41,853 bases of DNA from Tannerellaceae bacterium. GTDB taxonomy: Bacteria; Bacteroidota; Bacteroidia; Bacteroidales; Tannerellaceae. The notes under the pieces were generated by a model. That model searched no databases and was not told where the DNA came from. It was given only the letters and a program-made list of their open reading frames with translations. The position numbers and the translations under genes are program-made. This document shows positions 1 to 10,430 of this stretch, piece by piece. The stretch is from NCBI GenBank assembly GCA_031255855.1, contig JAIRRS010000002.1:64227-106079 (forward strand). The letters run 5' to 3'. Position 1 is the first letter of the stretch, and the number at the start of each line of letters is the position of its first letter.

Positions 1-202
1 CAATATTGATAAGAAAATAGGAGACTGAAACAGGAATGGAAGTGACAAAAAATATCAAAGCGCTGATACCACTCAAACCGCCGGTCACGATTTCATTTGA
101 TAGAATGAATCCATTGAAACCGAACCCATAGAGTACGGTTCCAATGAAAATCATCAAATAGTCTTGTATGGAATAAAAAACTTTCCGAATTTGTTTTTGC
201 AT
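1..202 (-). CDS. YitT-family membrane protein, N-terminal part only
   Basis: The reverse strand opens with [19 protein letters not shown] and gives 67 residues before the window ends. The visible part has two hydrophobic segments around an FGFNGFILSNEIVTGG-type stretch, which is the opening of YitT/DUF161 proteins, multi-pass inner-membrane proteins of unknown transport role. Its ATG shares one base with the TAA stop of leuS (TAATG), so translation is probably coupled and the two genes form an operon. The family normally continues with more helices and a cytoplasmic DUF2179 domain; that part lies outside the window. The family call rests on recognition of a short N-terminus, so it is good but not certain. 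Confidence 0.75.
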   Translation of the reverse strand, partial: MQKQIRKVFYSIQDYLMIFIGTVLYGFGFNGFILSNEIVTGGLSGISALIFFVTSIPVSVSYFLINI

Positions 203-3039
203 TAAATTACAATATTTACAATTTTTTTAGGTACAATAATAATCTTTTTAGGAGTCTTGCCATCTAGCCATTTAGCGGCGCTCTCATGCGTCAAAGCCGC
301 TTTTTCAACATCTTCCCGGGGCATTTCTGCCGGCAATTCCATATTAAAACGAGCTTTACCGTTGAATGAAACGGCATAGCTTACCACATCTTCTTTCAAA
401 TACTCTTCATTATATGAAGGCCATTCGGCTTCTACAATTGTAGTTGTATTACCTAATGTATGCCATAATTCTTCAGTAATGTGTGGAGCAAACGGCGACA
501 GAACAATTAATAGAGTCTGTAAAATTTCACGTTTGTTACATTTTAGGGTAGTCAGTTCATTGACACAAATCATAAAAGCGCTGACAGACGTATTGAAAGA
601 AAAATGTTCAATATCAAAAGACACTTTTTTAATCAGTTTGTGAAGCGACTTTAATTCGTCGGTGGTTGGTTTATCATCTGATGTATTTAATGTGTCCGCG
701 TGACTAAAGAATAAAGCCAATAATTTTTTAAGAAAGCGATGAACACCGTCTATACCATTTGTATCCCAAGGTTTTGATTGTTCCAATGGACCTAAGAACA
801 TTTCGTAGAGACGTAATGTATCTGCTCCATACTTGTCTACGATTACATCCGGATTTACGACATTGAACATAGATTTCGACATCTTTTCTACGGCCCATCC
901 ACAGATGTATTTATCATTTTCCAAAATAAATTCAGCCGTTTTATATTCGGGATTCCAATTGCGGAAAGCTTCGATATCCAAGCTATCATTAGTTACGATA
1001 TTGACATTTACATGCAGAGGAGTCACTTCGTATTTATCTTTTAAGTTTAAGGATACAAATGTATTTGTTCCATTAATGCGATAAACAAAGTTTGAACGTC
1101 CCTGAATCATTCCCTGGTTAATTAATTTTTGGAATGGTTCTTCGTCTTTTATAATACCCGAATCATATAGGAATTTATTCCAAAAACGGCTGTAAATTAA
1201 GTGTCCTGTAGCATGTTCCGTACCACCTAGGTATAAATCCACATGCCCCCAGTATTCATTGATTTTCTTATTTACCAATGCTTTGTCGTTGTGTGGATCT
1301 TCGTAACGGATGTAGTAAGCCGACGAACCAGCAAACCCCGGCATTGTATTCAGTTCAAGCGGGAAGATCGTTTGATTATCTATTTTGGTGGTCTCGACTA
1401 CTTTACCGTTTACACGATCCCAGGCCCATTTGGCGGCACGACCCAGAGGAGGTTCGCCTGTTTCTGTCGGAAGGAACTTATTTACATCAGGTAATTCCAA
1501 AGGTAATTTATCCATGGGAATGGGTTGCGGCATGCCATTCGCGTCGTAATAGATAGGGAATGGTTCCCCCCAATACCGTTGGCGGCTGAAGGTTGCATCC
1601 CGCAAGCGATAGTTGGTCTTTATTTTTCCCAATCCTTTATCTTCTATATATTTCTTTGTCCTGGCGATTGCATCGGCGACTTCCAAACCATTCAATATCA
1701 AGCCATCTCCGGTTTCTTTTCCTTTTTGCGGAGAATTCATCATAATTCCTTCTTTGGCGTCAAAACTTTCTTCTGATATGTCGCATCCTTCAATTAAAGG
1801 AAGGATAGGCAAATTGAAATGTTTGGCGAAAGCGTAGTCGCGGCTATCGTGTCCCGGTACGGCCATGATAGCGCCCGTACCATATCCGGCCAACACATAA
1901 TCACTAATCCATACGGGAATAGCTTCATTTGTGATCGGGTTAATGGCATACGAACCGGTGAATACACCTGTTACTTTTTTATCAGCGATACGTTCGCGTT
2001 CGGTTTTCTTTTTAGTAGTTTCCAGGTATTTTTCTACTTCAGGACGTTGTTCGTGCGTGGTAAGTGTATCTACTAATTCGCTTTCAGGAGCTAAGACCAT
2101 GAAAGTGACACCGAAAATTGTATCGGCTCGGGTTGTAAAAACGGTAAATTCTACAGCCGAATCTTTTACTTTGAATTTTAATTCGGCTCCTTCGCTGCGG
2201 CCAATCCAGTTGCGTTGTGTTTCTTTCAGCGATTCTGTCCAGTCTATCGTATTCAATCCATCCAGCAAGCGTTGTGCATAAGCGGAAACACGCAAGCACC
2301 ATTGGCGCATCATTTTTTGTTCGACCGGGTATCCTCCCCTTTCGGAAAGTCCGTTGATTACTTCATCGTTTGCCAATACGGTTCCTAAGGCCGAACACCA
2401 GTTTACCATCGTGTCACCCAGGTAGGCGAGGCGGTAGTTCATTAGTATTTCCTGTTTTTCGCGTTCACTTTTTGCTTTCCATTCGTCGGCTGTAAAGTTA
2501 TACTCTTCACCACAGGCAACGTGTAATGGTTTGGCTCCCACTTGTTCGAAAGCTTCTATTAACTCTTCTATCGGACGCGCTTGTTGTTCATCATAACAGT
2601 AATAGCTGTTGAACATCTTGATGAAGACCCATTGTGTCCAATGGTAATACTTTGGGTCGCATGTTTGTACTTCACGGTTCCAATCGAATGAAAAACCTAT
2701 TTTATCTAATTGTTCACGGTATCGTTCGATATTTTTTTTGGTAGTTATGTACGGATGTTGGCCGGTTTGGATGGCATATTGTTCAGCCGGAAGGCCGTAA
2801 GCATCATATCCCATTGGATGGAGAACATTGAAACCGCAAAGTCTCTTATAACGTGAGAAAATATCAGAAGCTATATAACCGAGTGGATGACCTACATGTA
2901 GTCCTGCTCCGGAAGGATAAGGAAACATATCTAACACATAATATTTGGGTTTGCCGTTATCTTCCTCGACCTGATAAACTTTATTGGCATCCCAGTACTC
3001 TTGCCATTTTTTTTCGATTTCCCTGAAATTGTATTCCAT
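202..3039 (-). CDS. leuS: Leucyl-tRNA synthetase
   Basis: Class I aminoacyl-tRNA synthetase that charges tRNA-Leu with leucine in the cytoplasm. The 945-residue protein has the HIGH signature as HVGH at residues 48-51 and KMSKS at 719-723. Between them lie the zinc-like insertion and the CP1 editing domain ([15 protein letters not shown] region, whose Asp is the conserved editing residue). An unusually long leucine-specific segment precedes KMSKS. The anticodon-binding helical domain follows ([10 protein letters not shown]) and a C-terminal domain ends in IVNIVI. It is longer than the roughly 860 residues of E. coli LeuRS, which I believe is normal for Bacteroidales. A -7 promoter element lies about 45 bp upstream, and the stop overlaps the start of the YitT gene. 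Confidence 0.98.
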   Translation of the reverse strand: MEYNFREIEKKWQEYWDANKVYQVEEDNGKPKYYVLDMFPYPSGAGLHVGHPLGYIASDIFSRYKRLCGFNVLHPMGYDAYGLPAEQYAIQTGQHPYITTKKNIERYREQLDKIGFSFDWNREVQTCDPKYYHWTQWVFIKMFNSYYCYDEQQARPIEELIEAFEQVGAKPLHVACGEEYNFTADEWKAKSEREKQEILMNYRLAYLGDTMVNWCSALGTVLANDEVINGLSERGGYPVEQKMMRQWCLRVSAYAQRLLDGLNTIDWTESLKETQRNWIGRSEGAELKFKVKDSAVEFTVFTTRADTIFGVTFMVLAPESELVDTLTTHEQRPEVEKYLETTKKKTERERIADKKVTGVFTGSYAINPITNEAIPVWISDYVLAGYGTGAIMAVPGHDSRDYAFAKHFNLPILPLIEGCDISEESFDAKEGIMMNSPQKGKETGDGLILNGLEVADAIARTKKYIEDKGLGKIKTNYRLRDATFSRQRYWGEPFPIYYDANGMPQPIPMDKLPLELPDVNKFLPTETGEPPLGRAAKWAWDRVNGKVVETTKIDNQTIFPLELNTMPGFAGSSAYYIRYEDPHNDKALVNKKINEYWGHVDLYLGGTEHATGHLIYSRFWNKFLYDSGIIKDEEPFQKLINQGMIQGRSNFVYRINGTNTFVSLNLKDKYEVTPLHVNVNIVTNDSLDIEAFRNWNPEYKTAEFILENDKYICGWAVEKMSKSMFNVVNPDVIVDKYGADTLRLYEMFLGPLEQSKPWDTNGIDGVHRFLKKLLALFFSHADTLNTSDDKPTTDELKSLHKLIKKVSFDIEHFSFNTSVSAFMICVNELTTLKCNKREILQTLLIVLSPFAPHITEELWHTLGNTTTIVEAEWPSYNEEYLKEDVVSYAVSFNGKARFNMELPAEMPREDVEKAALTHESAAKWLDGKTPKKIIIVPKKIVNIVI

Positions 3040-3081
3040 TTCTCAAATTATAAAATATTTAACGTTATCATTTAATGTTTA

Positions 3082-3089
3082 CAAAGGTA
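3082..3089 (-). promoter_or_regulatory. Bacteroidota -7 element for leuS
   Basis: Read on the minus strand this is TACCTTTG, matching TAnnTTTG. It lies about 43 bp upstream of the leuS ATG. I see no clear TTTG box at the expected 19-bp spacing, so only the -7 half is supported. Confidence 0.5.
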
Positions 3090-3229
3090 GTGATTTATTC
3101 CATATTATTATGTTATTTTGCATGGCGGCCTGGAGCAATGGAAATTATATATATGCAATGTATTATGAACTTTATTTACCTGACTGTGTTGGCAGGACAT
3201 ATGTGATAAAAACGATATAGGAAAAGAAT

Positions 3230-6145
3230 ATGCCGGTAAGTGCCAGACAAATTAAGAATCCTTCGGAAGAGGGTCAAGTCTTGACAGACCAATTGACGGA
3301 TATTTCATCTCAGACTGTGTTGTATTCAAAAGAAAACGGATTTGCTTTGTATAATCCGGAAGAGGTGTTTTTGCTTCCACAAATTAAGCCGGATGATGAT
3401 TTTGATTTGAGAAAAACATTCTCTTTATTGAGTGATTCTTCTTTTTTACAGAAAGTTTTTTTGGGAAAACATTCTGCTTCTTTCACCTTGTTTGAAAAAT
3501 TGAATACGCTTGTGACCGAACATGCGAATTATGAATATACGAGCAAATATAGTGATTCTTGCTTGCTCGGTACGATGTATGTGGAAGTAAAGGATGCCGT
3601 TTGTACGGAGAACATACTTGATTGTTATCCTTTACCCGATGTATGGAAAGGTTTTTATCAAAACGATATAAGAGATTACAAGACCTTGATTCAACTCCTT
3701 TTTGTGCTTTCGGTTGCCGGTAGTAAGGGATATAATTACGGGGTATATCAGTTTATGGATAAGAAATTCGCGCCCGAAATCGTAAAATTTTTTGGTTTTA
3801 ATTTGAATGAATTAGTAGATAAATTACTACAATTGCCCCATTATAAAACAATATACAGAATCTTTCATTTGCTGGGTCAGGTTTATTGCGATGCTTCATA
3901 TGGCAATCAGGTATCAAGAAATATACTGGCTTCTTTTCTTCCGTGGATGGATAAACGGGAAGCAAAAAAAATATTCTATCAGGAAATAGGGAGCGAAAAA
4001 AGGGAAAGAACTGTTTTCGTATCTCAGTATGATGGCATAAACTATTGGATGTCTAATATTTTTCAAAAAGGGATTTCTGATAAGGAATTTGTCGATTATT
4101 TTTCAATCCGGTATAATTATTACAGCAAATGTGAGTATCTGAATACAGATCCACCTGCCTTTTTCATGAAAGGAAACCTGACTATTTTTGATTTTGGGAA
4201 AGCATATAGCATGGGATTGATACCGGAATCGGAAGTGATTAAGGAGTTAATGGTTCGTCCAAATGCGCAGGAATCCCTCAGCTTGGCTTCTTCTTTTTTG
4301 TTTCATAAGCCTACAGCATGGCGTAGGAAACAGTTGAAAATTTACGAGGGTACGGATTTTACCAAGTTGAAAGAGACCTTGAAGAAAGTTTCGGGACGAA
4401 TACTGGATATAGAATTAAAGCGGGGTGATTCTGCTACCGAAGTCTCTGCTTTGGCTTTGAAACTCGAAAGGGTGGAAGGGGCTTCTGTTTTAGTTGCTAT
4501 TCTGAAAGCGATTGGTAAAGATTCGTTTGGAAGAGCCGACTATTACTATAATACCAGTTATACCAAAAGAGAAGTATTAAGTAAGTTGCTCCGTAGCTGC
4601 TATCCTTCCGAAGATGACACGGCGGAAACATTGGGCGAATTATTGAAAGGAACGAATATCTCCGACAAGCGTTTGGTAGAGACGGGAATGTATGCCCCGC
4701 AATGGCTTGGGATAATTGAAGAATACCTTGGTTGGAAAGGATTATTTAGTGCAGCTTACTATTTTCATGCCCATATCAACGAATGGTGCGACGATGAAAA
4801 AAGGGCTATTATTGCCCGTTATACTCCGATAGCGATCGAAGACCTTCAGCAGGGAGCTTTCGATATTGATTGGTTTCGGGAAATTTATAAGGAAATAGGG
4901 AGCAAACGTTTTGAAGTGGTGTATGACGCCGCCAAATATATATCTTCGAGCGCAGGACATGCCCGGATCCGAAAATATGCCGATGCCGTTATTGGGAAGA
5001 TGAAAGCAAAAGATGTGAAAGAAGAAATCGGAGAGAAACGGAATAAGGATTTGTTGATGAGCTATTGTCTGATACCGCTTAATAAACGTTCGAAAAAAGA
5101 TTTGCTGGAGCGGTATTTGTACCTGCAGCAGTTTTTAAGAGAAAGCAAAGCATTTGGATCACAACGCCAGGAAAGCGAAAAAAGAGCTGTTGAGATAGGG
5201 ATACAAAACCTTGCCCATAATGCTGGGTATAATGATGTTACCCGCCTGGTATGGAGGATGGATACGGAACAGATGAAAGACGTCGAACATTACTTTACTC
5301 CACAAAAACATCAGGGAGTAGATATCTTTATAGACATAGATGAAGAAGGTAAATCCCGGCTTAAATACGAAAAAGCTGGTAAACCGTTGGGCTCGATTCC
5401 TAACAGGTTGCGGAAATATCCTTATATGGAGGAGTTGAGAAGTGTGGAAAAGAGATTGAAAAGTCAGTATTCGCGTTCATGTAACATGTTGGAGCAAGCA
5501 ATGGAAGACGGGACGATTTTTTATATAAAGGAGCTGGAAGAACTGACCCGTAACCCTATCGTTTGGCCTTTGCTTAAATCTCTTGTTTTTATTACCAAAG
5601 AAGGTGTAATCGGTTTTTATGTAGATAAATCATTGATGACGCCTGATGGTAGATTATTACCGCAGGATTTTTTTACGGAAGTACGTATTGCCCATCCGTT
5701 TGATTTATATAAGCAGGAGGTATGGCATTTCTACCGGGAGTTTTTGTTTGAAAAAGAAATACGCCAACCTTTTAAACAGGTATTCCGTGAATTGTACCTG
5801 AAAACAGAAGATGAACAAGCGATGCAATATTCCATTCGCTATGCCAGATGCCGGATTCAGCCCAGAAAGACAGTAGCTATTTTGAACGATCGCCGCTGGG
5901 TTCCCAATTATGAAGAAGGTTTACAGAAAATATTTTATAAGGAAAATATCGTAGCCACGATATATGCATTGGCCGATTGGTTTAGTCCAACTGATATTGA
6001 ATCGCCTACATTAGAGTATATTGCTTTTTATAACCGCAGAACATATACGTCTATTCCTGTAGCGGAAGTACCCGATGTTATCTTTTCAGAAGTAATGCTT
6101 GATGTAGACCTGGCAGTAAATCTGTCTATGCCGATGGATATTTAA
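3230..6145 (+). CDS. DUF4132-family protein, C-terminally truncated
   Basis: A 971-residue protein with no signal peptide or membrane segment. The C-terminal third carries DUF4132 features: an EQAMEDGTIF helix, an ELTRNPIVWPLLKSLVF strand, then VRIAHPFDLY, IRQPFKQVFRELYLKT and a late RRW. The upstream 700 residues fit the helical DUF5724-type region of the same architecture. Relatives continue into a last domain (DUF7737) that begins with a VFSEVMRDVDLFV-like stretch. Here that stretch is present as VIFSEVMLDVDLAV, but the frame stops ten residues later, so roughly 120 residues are missing. Family function is not established (E. coli MolR/YehI are distant relatives). The gene is divergent from leuS and has no recognisable promoter motif. 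It is either a decaying gene or a shortened functional form. Confidence 0.75.
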   Translation: MPVSARQIKNPSEEGQVLTDQLTDISSQTVLYSKENGFALYNPEEVFLLPQIKPDDDFDLRKTFSLLSDSSFLQKVFLGKHSASFTLFEKLNTLVTEHANYEYTSKYSDSCLLGTMYVEVKDAVCTENILDCYPLPDVWKGFYQNDIRDYKTLIQLLFVLSVAGSKGYNYGVYQFMDKKFAPEIVKFFGFNLNELVDKLLQLPHYKTIYRIFHLLGQVYCDASYGNQVSRNILASFLPWMDKREAKKIFYQEIGSEKRERTVFVSQYDGINYWMSNIFQKGISDKEFVDYFSIRYNYYSKCEYLNTDPPAFFMKGNLTIFDFGKAYSMGLIPESEVIKELMVRPNAQESLSLASSFLFHKPTAWRRKQLKIYEGTDFTKLKETLKKVSGRILDIELKRGDSATEVSALALKLERVEGASVLVAILKAIGKDSFGRADYYYNTSYTKREVLSKLLRSCYPSEDDTAETLGELLKGTNISDKRLVETGMYAPQWLGIIEEYLGWKGLFSAAYYFHAHINEWCDDEKRAIIARYTPIAIEDLQQGAFDIDWFREIYKEIGSKRFEVVYDAAKYISSSAGHARIRKYADAVIGKMKAKDVKEEIGEKRNKDLLMSYCLIPLNKRSKKDLLERYLYLQQFLRESKAFGSQRQESEKRAVEIGIQNLAHNAGYNDVTRLVWRMDTEQMKDVEHYFTPQKHQGVDIFIDIDEEGKSRLKYEKAGKPLGSIPNRLRKYPYMEELRSVEKRLKSQYSRSCNMLEQAMEDGTIFYIKELEELTRNPIVWPLLKSLVFITKEGVIGFYVDKSLMTPDGRLLPQDFFTEVRIAHPFDLYKQEVWHFYREFLFEKEIRQPFKQVFRELYLKTEDEQAMQYSIRYARCRIQPRKTVAILNDRRWVPNYEEGLQKIFYKENIVATIYALADWFSPTDIESPTLEYIAFYNRRTYTSIPVAEVPDVIFSEVMLDVDLAVNLSMPMDI

Positions 6146-6222
6146 GGGATGTGAGTTTGAATGAATTGGAAAAATTTCCGTTTAATCCGGGTTTTGTGTT
6201 GAAACTACTTTCTATTGATTAA
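6103..6222 (+). pseudogene. Out-of-frame coding-like remnant after the DUF4132 gene
   Basis: One frame other than that of the DUF4132 gene is open for 39 codons across its stop. After the junction it encodes SVYADGYLRDVSLNELEKF and continues PFNPGFVLKLLSID before TAA. The composition looks like a genuine protein C-terminus, and it does not resemble the DUF7737 domain that should follow. This suggests a deletion that joined the front of the DUF4132 gene to the tail of another gene out of frame. It is short, so chance is a real alternative. Confidence 0.35.
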
Positions 6223-6325
6223 ATATTACAGTATTGGCAATGTAATGAGTATGAAAAATATGGGATGTGTCTGAAAATAAATGGGGTCGCCTGAATTAAA
6301 GATCGAAGGAGAGCGAGAACTTTTT

Positions 6326-6333
6326 TATCTTTG
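6326..6333 (+). promoter_or_regulatory. Bacteroidota -7 element for mutS
   Basis: TATCTTTG matches TAnnTTTG exactly and lies 35 bp upstream of the mutS start. No TTTG box is visible at the standard spacing. The match supports independent transcription of mutS. Confidence 0.55.
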
Positions 6334-6368
6334 TTCTTTAATTAAATAATGAAAATAAAATAAATATT

Positions 6369-8984
6369 GTGGCTAAGCAAATTGTTGAGACTCCATTAAT
6401 GAAGCAATACTTCGATATAAAGGCGAAGCATCCTGATGCGATTCTTTTGTTCCGGGTAGGCGATTTTTATGAAATGTATGGTGAAGATGCGGTGATTGGC
6501 GCCGAAATTTTAGGTATCACGCAAACCAAGCGGGCAAACGGATCTGCTCAGCATGTGGAGATGGCGGGGTTTCCTCATCATGCACTGGACACTTATCTTC
6601 CTAAATTAGTAAGAGCCGGGAAACGGGTAGCGATATGCGATCAGTTGGAAGACCCGAAGATGACGAAAAAACTCGTAAAGCGTGGTATTACCGAACTGGT
6701 GACTCCCGGCGTTTCCATTAATGATAATATTCTTAATCATAAAGAAAATAACTTTCTGTCTTCCGTTCATTTTGGGAAAGAAAGTTGTGGGATTGCTTTT
6801 CTGGACATTTCAACAGGTGAGTTCCTTACAGCGGAAGGTACGATTGATTATATTGATAAATTATTGAATAATTTTTCTCCCAAGGAGATTTTGATAGAAC
6901 GGAAGAACCGGAAGCGTTTTGAAGAGAATTTCGGTTCCCGCTTTTTTACCTTTGAATTGGAAGACTGGGTATATACGGCTGATTCGGCAAACGATCGTTT
7001 GTTGAAGCATTTTGAAACCAAAAGCCTTAAAGGTTTTGGTGTACAGCATCTGCAATTGGGGATTATTGCTTCGGGTGCTATCTTGCATTATCTCGATGTT
7101 ACGCAGCACAATCATATATCACACATTACGGCTCTTTCACGGATTGAAGAAGATCGTTATGTAAGATTGGATAAGTTTACGGTGCGTAGTTTGGAATTGG
7201 TCGGGACGATGAATGAAGGGGGAACCAGTTTGTTGAGTGTAATTGATAAAACCATTTCGCCGATGGGTTCCCGTATGCTTCGCCGATGGTTGCTTTTTCC
7301 TTTGAAAGATGTTAAGCCGATTCAGGAGCGACAAGACGTTGTGGATTACTTTTTCAAGCATCCGGATACCAAAGAAATTCTTGAGACTTTCTTAGGACAG
7401 GTAGGTGATTTAGAACGAATTATATCAAAGGTCGCCGTAGGGCGTGTTTCGCCTCGTGAAGTCGTGCAGTTGAAGGTTGCTTTGCATGCTGTTGAGCCGA
7501 TAAAGGAGACTTGCGAACATAGTGACGAGCCAAGCTTATCGCGTATCGGGGAACAGTTGAATACCTGTGCGATTATCCGCGACCGTATCGAAAAAGAGGT
7601 AAATCCCGACCCTCCTTTTTTAATAAATAGAGGAGGGGTAATCGCCAAAGGGGTGAATGAAGAGCTTGACGAATTACGTGCTATTGCTTATTCGGGAAAG
7701 GACTATCTTTTGCAGGTACAGCAACGGGAAAGTGAACGGACAGGTATCCCCAGTTTAAAAATTGCTTTTAATAATGTTTTCGGGTATTATATCGAAGTGC
7801 GGAATACACATAAAGATAAAGTACCGCCCGAATGGATACGGCGACAAACATTGGTAAATGCCGAACGGTATATTACGGAAGAATTAAAAGAATATGAAGA
7901 GAAAATATTGGGAGCGGAAGAAAAAATACTGGCGCTTGAGACAAAATTATTCAATGAACTGGTACTTTGTCTGATGGAATACATTTCTCCTATCCAGACA
8001 AATGCCGGTTTGATTGGGCGTCTGGATTGTTTGCTTTCGTTTGCCAAGGTGGCGGCTTCAAACAAATACATTCGCCCACTGATAGACGAATCGGATGTGG
8101 TTGATATCAAAGCCGGCCGTCATCCGGTAATAGAAAAACAGCTTCCTTTAGGTGAACCGTATATTGCCAATGATGTGTATCTGGACAGTAAGAAGCAACA
8201 GATAATCATCATTACGGGGCCGAATATGGCAGGTAAGTCGGCTTTATTAAGGCAAACTGCCTTGATTACCTTGCTGGCCCAGATTGGTTGTTTCGTTCCG
8301 GCCGAACAAGTGCATATCGGTATTGTAGACAAAATTTTTACCCGTGTAGGCGCTTCGGATAATATTTCGGTAGGCGAATCTACTTTTATGGTAGAGATGA
8401 ATGAAGCGGCCGATATCCTGAATAACCTTTCTTCGCGCAGTTTGATTTTATTCGACGAATTGGGTCGCGGAACAAGTACTTACGACGGGATATCCATTGC
8501 CTGGGCAATTGTGGAGTATATCCACGAACATTCGGCGATGCGTCCTAAGACTTTATTTGCTACGCACTATCATGAACTGAATGAAATGGAGCGTTCGTTT
8601 AAACGGATTAAGAACTATAACGTGTCGGTGAAGGAAGTTGCCAATAAGGTGGTTTTTCTTCGTAAATTGGTTCGTGGCGGAAGCGAGCATAGTTTCGGTA
8701 TTCATGTGGCAAAGATGGCAGGGATGCCTAAAAGCATTGTTAAGCGAGCCAATGAAATATTAAAACAATTGGAATCGGATAATCGCCAGGGTGGCATTGC
8801 GGCTAAACCGGTGAAAGAAATTGCGGCGGGAGGCGAAGGTTTCCAACTAAATTTTTTCCAGCTCGACGACCCGATATTAAGCCAGGTACGCGATGAAATA
8901 AAAAACACAGATTTAAACAATCTTACTCCTATCGAAGCGCTTAACAAGCTAAACGAAATCAAACGGATTATTGCCGGAAGGTAG
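6369..8984 (+). CDS. mutS: DNA mismatch repair protein MutS
   Basis: Mismatch-recognition ATPase that binds mispaired DNA and recruits MutL. The 871-residue protein has the mismatch-wedging Phe-X-Glu motif as FYE at residues 33-35 within GDFYEMY. The connector, lever and clamp domains follow, then the ABC-type ATPase with Walker A GPNMAGKS at 617-624 and Walker [13 protein letters not shown] with Asp696-Glu697. A helix-turn-helix dimerisation region and a C-terminal tail complete it. Length and domain order are normal for MutS1. The start used is GTG at 6369; the nearest upstream ATG meets a stop at once, and the N-terminus [15 protein letters not shown] aligns with the family. It is a single-gene unit with its own promoter element and terminator. 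Confidence 0.97.
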   Translation: MAKQIVETPLMKQYFDIKAKHPDAILLFRVGDFYEMYGEDAVIGAEILGITQTKRANGSAQHVEMAGFPHHALDTYLPKLVRAGKRVAICDQLEDPKMTKKLVKRGITELVTPGVSINDNILNHKENNFLSSVHFGKESCGIAFLDISTGEFLTAEGTIDYIDKLLNNFSPKEILIERKNRKRFEENFGSRFFTFELEDWVYTADSANDRLLKHFETKSLKGFGVQHLQLGIIASGAILHYLDVTQHNHISHITALSRIEEDRYVRLDKFTVRSLELVGTMNEGGTSLLSVIDKTISPMGSRMLRRWLLFPLKDVKPIQERQDVVDYFFKHPDTKEILETFLGQVGDLERIISKVAVGRVSPREVVQLKVALHAVEPIKETCEHSDEPSLSRIGEQLNTCAIIRDRIEKEVNPDPPFLINRGGVIAKGVNEELDELRAIAYSGKDYLLQVQQRESERTGIPSLKIAFNNVFGYYIEVRNTHKDKVPPEWIRRQTLVNAERYITEELKEYEEKILGAEEKILALETKLFNELVLCLMEYISPIQTNAGLIGRLDCLLSFAKVAASNKYIRPLIDESDVVDIKAGRHPVIEKQLPLGEPYIANDVYLDSKKQQIIIITGPNMAGKSALLRQTALITLLAQIGCFVPAEQVHIGIVDKIFTRVGASDNISVGESTFMVEMNEAADILNNLSSRSLILFDELGRGTSTYDGISIAWAIVEYIHEHSAMRPKTLFATHYHELNEMERSFKRIKNYNVSVKEVANKVVFLRKLVRGGSEHSFGIHVAKMAGMPKSIVKRANEILKQLESDNRQGGIAAKPVKEIAAGGEGFQLNFFQLDDPILSQVRDEIKNTDLNNLTPIEALNKLNEIKRIIAGR

Positions 8985-8985
8985 T

Positions 8986-9023
8986 ACCCCGGTGACACTG
9001 TTATCGTGCTACCGGGTTGTTTT
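8986..9023 (+). terminator. Rho-independent terminator of mutS
   Basis: The inverted repeat 8986-8993 / 9011-9018 (core CCCGGT / ACCGGG, plus an inner CAC/GTG pairing) starts two bases after the mutS stop. It is followed by a T-rich stretch (TTGTTTT). The T-run is interrupted by one G. Confidence 0.65.
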
Positions 9024-9076
9024 CCTGATGTTTGAGTCCGTTTATGGATTCGGATTTAGAGCGGTTGGCCGGCATC

Positions 9077-9541
9077 TTACTTGTTTATCTCCTGTACAAT
9101 CTCTTGAATATCTTGCAGGGTGAAGTTTCCTACTAATTGGATAACTGTGAAACTGCTGTCGGTATCGGCCAGCATGAGTAGGTCTTTTATCTGCTCTCCT
9201 TTCATGTTGACGTAAAAAGTGGCTCGGGTTTTGCCGTCTTTTACACGCATCAGTTCTTGGTGTTGGCTGTTGATTAATGTTTTGAATTCTTCACGCATTT
9301 GTGGAAATCGTTCTTGTTTTTCGGTAGTAACCAGTTGTAACGATTCTATTTTACCTTTCATATTCATTAGGTTGAGCCCAATATTTTCTACAGTAGGCAT
9401 CATCTGGAACATGGTTTTTGATATAAATATGGATGTTACATCGTCCATATTGGCATATTTGTCGAACAATTTGCTCTGAGCGAATCCTACGGTTGTGCAT
9501 AGGAAGCATAATGTTGGTATAAGCAGATATTTCGCTTTCAT
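9077..9541 (-). CDS. Secreted DUF4252 protein (distal gene of ECF operon)
   Basis: 154 residues with a cleavable signal peptide (MKAKYLLIPTLCFLCTTVGFAQ, likely cut after FAQ). The DUF4252 hallmark follows: FDKYANMDDVTSIFISKTMF near residues 26-45. The C-terminus has the family's short strand-helix pattern (VIQLVGNFTLQDIQEIV). There are no cysteines after the signal, so it is probably soluble periplasmic. It is the last gene of a four-gene unit, starting three bases after the stop of the membrane protein at 9545-9931. A second, divergent DUF4252 protein starts the same operon. The function of the family is unknown; context suggests it is a target or sensor of the sigma factor system. Confidence 0.85.
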   Translation of the reverse strand: MKAKYLLIPTLCFLCTTVGFAQSKLFDKYANMDDVTSIFISKTMFQMMPTVENIGLNLMNMKGKIESLQLVTTEKQERFPQMREEFKTLINSQHQELMRVKDGKTRATFYVNMKGEQIKDLLMLADTDSSFTVIQLVGNFTLQDIQEIVQEINK

Positions 9542-9544
9542 AGC

Positions 9545-9931
9545 TCAATTTTTTAAATGTTTATTTAATATATGGTTTACTTTCTCAAATTTATGTCCGG
9601 CATTTTCTACTTGCTCCATGCCTTTGTTTAATTGGGTAGACAGGAAGGCTAGTGCCTGCTGGGCGGCGATAGCCGCTTCTTCCGGGTTGGTAAATGTGTC
9701 GGCTGTTTGATGTTGTGGGGATTGGCTCCCTGTCCCGATGAAAATGCCGATGCACAACAGGGCGATCGCGGCGGCGCTGCTCATCCAATAGATAAACCGG
9801 AGCCTGTGTTTTCGTTTATTTTCGTTAGTTGCCAGAGCATTGATATGCATTTCCAATCGGTCGGACAATCCTTCGGGAATGGGTATTTCCAATGCTTCGT
9901 CAATTAGACGGTCTAATTCTTCATCGTTCAT
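9545..9931 (-). CDS. Single-pass membrane protein, probable anti-sigma factor
   Basis: 128 residues in three parts: an acidic helical N-terminus (MNDEELDRLIDEALEIPIPE) suited to the cytoplasm, one membrane segment at about residues 46-67 after a basic KRKHRLR stretch, and a roughly 60-residue helical part that would be periplasmic. The ATG lies inside the end of the ECF sigma gene (11-bp overlap), the usual arrangement for a cognate anti-sigma factor. The His-X3-Cys-X2-Cys zinc motif of common ZAS anti-sigma factors is absent. I recognise no named domain, so the anti-sigma role is inferred from position and topology. Confidence 0.6.
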   Translation of the reverse strand: MNDEELDRLIDEALEIPIPEGLSDRLEMHINALATNENKRKHRLRFIYWMSSAAAIALLCIGIFIGTGSQSPQHQTADTFTNPEEAAIAAQQALAFLSTQLNKGMEQVENAGHKFEKVNHILNKHLKN

Positions 9932-10430
9932 ATATCGCTAATTTTAGGTATTGTTCTTTTATTATTTTCCGTGCTCTTGAAAGGAGTACGCGTACGTTAG
10001 CGGCGCTTAGGCCGGTTATTTCTTCTATCTCTTCCAGCGAGCAGTCATTTATCCCCCGTAGGCGGATGACCTGTTGTTGTTTTTCAGGAAGCTTGTCAAT
10101 CAGTTTTTGTATTAATTCGGCTTCGTTCTGGCCGATAGTTTCCGTTTCCGGTGATACATTTGTTGATAGCGAGATGTTTTCTATCGCCTCTTCATGATAA
10201 TTTTGATGTGGGGAGCGGAGGAAATCGTAACATAAATTCTTGATTAGTGTTACGCAAAATGCTTCCGTATTCCGGACATTCGACAGCTCTTTTCGCTTGT
10301 TCCATAGTTTGCAATACGTATCCTGAAGGATATCTTCTGCGTCCTGGCTATTTCTTGTGAGTGCATAGGCAATCCGGTAGAGCCGTGTATGAAGCGGAAG
10401 AAACTGTTGTTTGAAGTTGTCGGCGTCCAT
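9921..10430 (-). CDS. ECF-type RNA polymerase sigma factor
   Basis: 169 residues. Sigma region 2 spans about residues 10-75 (RLYRIAYALTRNSQDAEDILQDTYCKLW, with the DAEDILQD signature). Region 4 is at about 110-160 (LPEKQQQVIRLRGINDCSLEEIEEITGLS plus a VRVLLSRARK recognition helix). There is no sigma-3 domain or C-terminal extension, so it is a minimal group-4 sigma factor. I use the ATG at 10428-10430; the preceding TTG is in frame but the ATG overlaps the upstream stop as TGATG. It sits between a DUF4252 gene and a membrane protein whose start it overlaps, and it likely drives this operon among other targets. Confidence 0.93.
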   Translation of the reverse strand: MDADNFKQQFLPLHTRLYRIAYALTRNSQDAEDILQDTYCKLWNKRKELSNVRNTEAFCVTLIKNLCYDFLRSPHQNYHEEAIENISLSTNVSPETETIGQNEAELIQKLIDKLPEKQQQVIRLRGINDCSLEEIEEITGLSAANVRVLLSRARKIIKEQYLKLAIYER

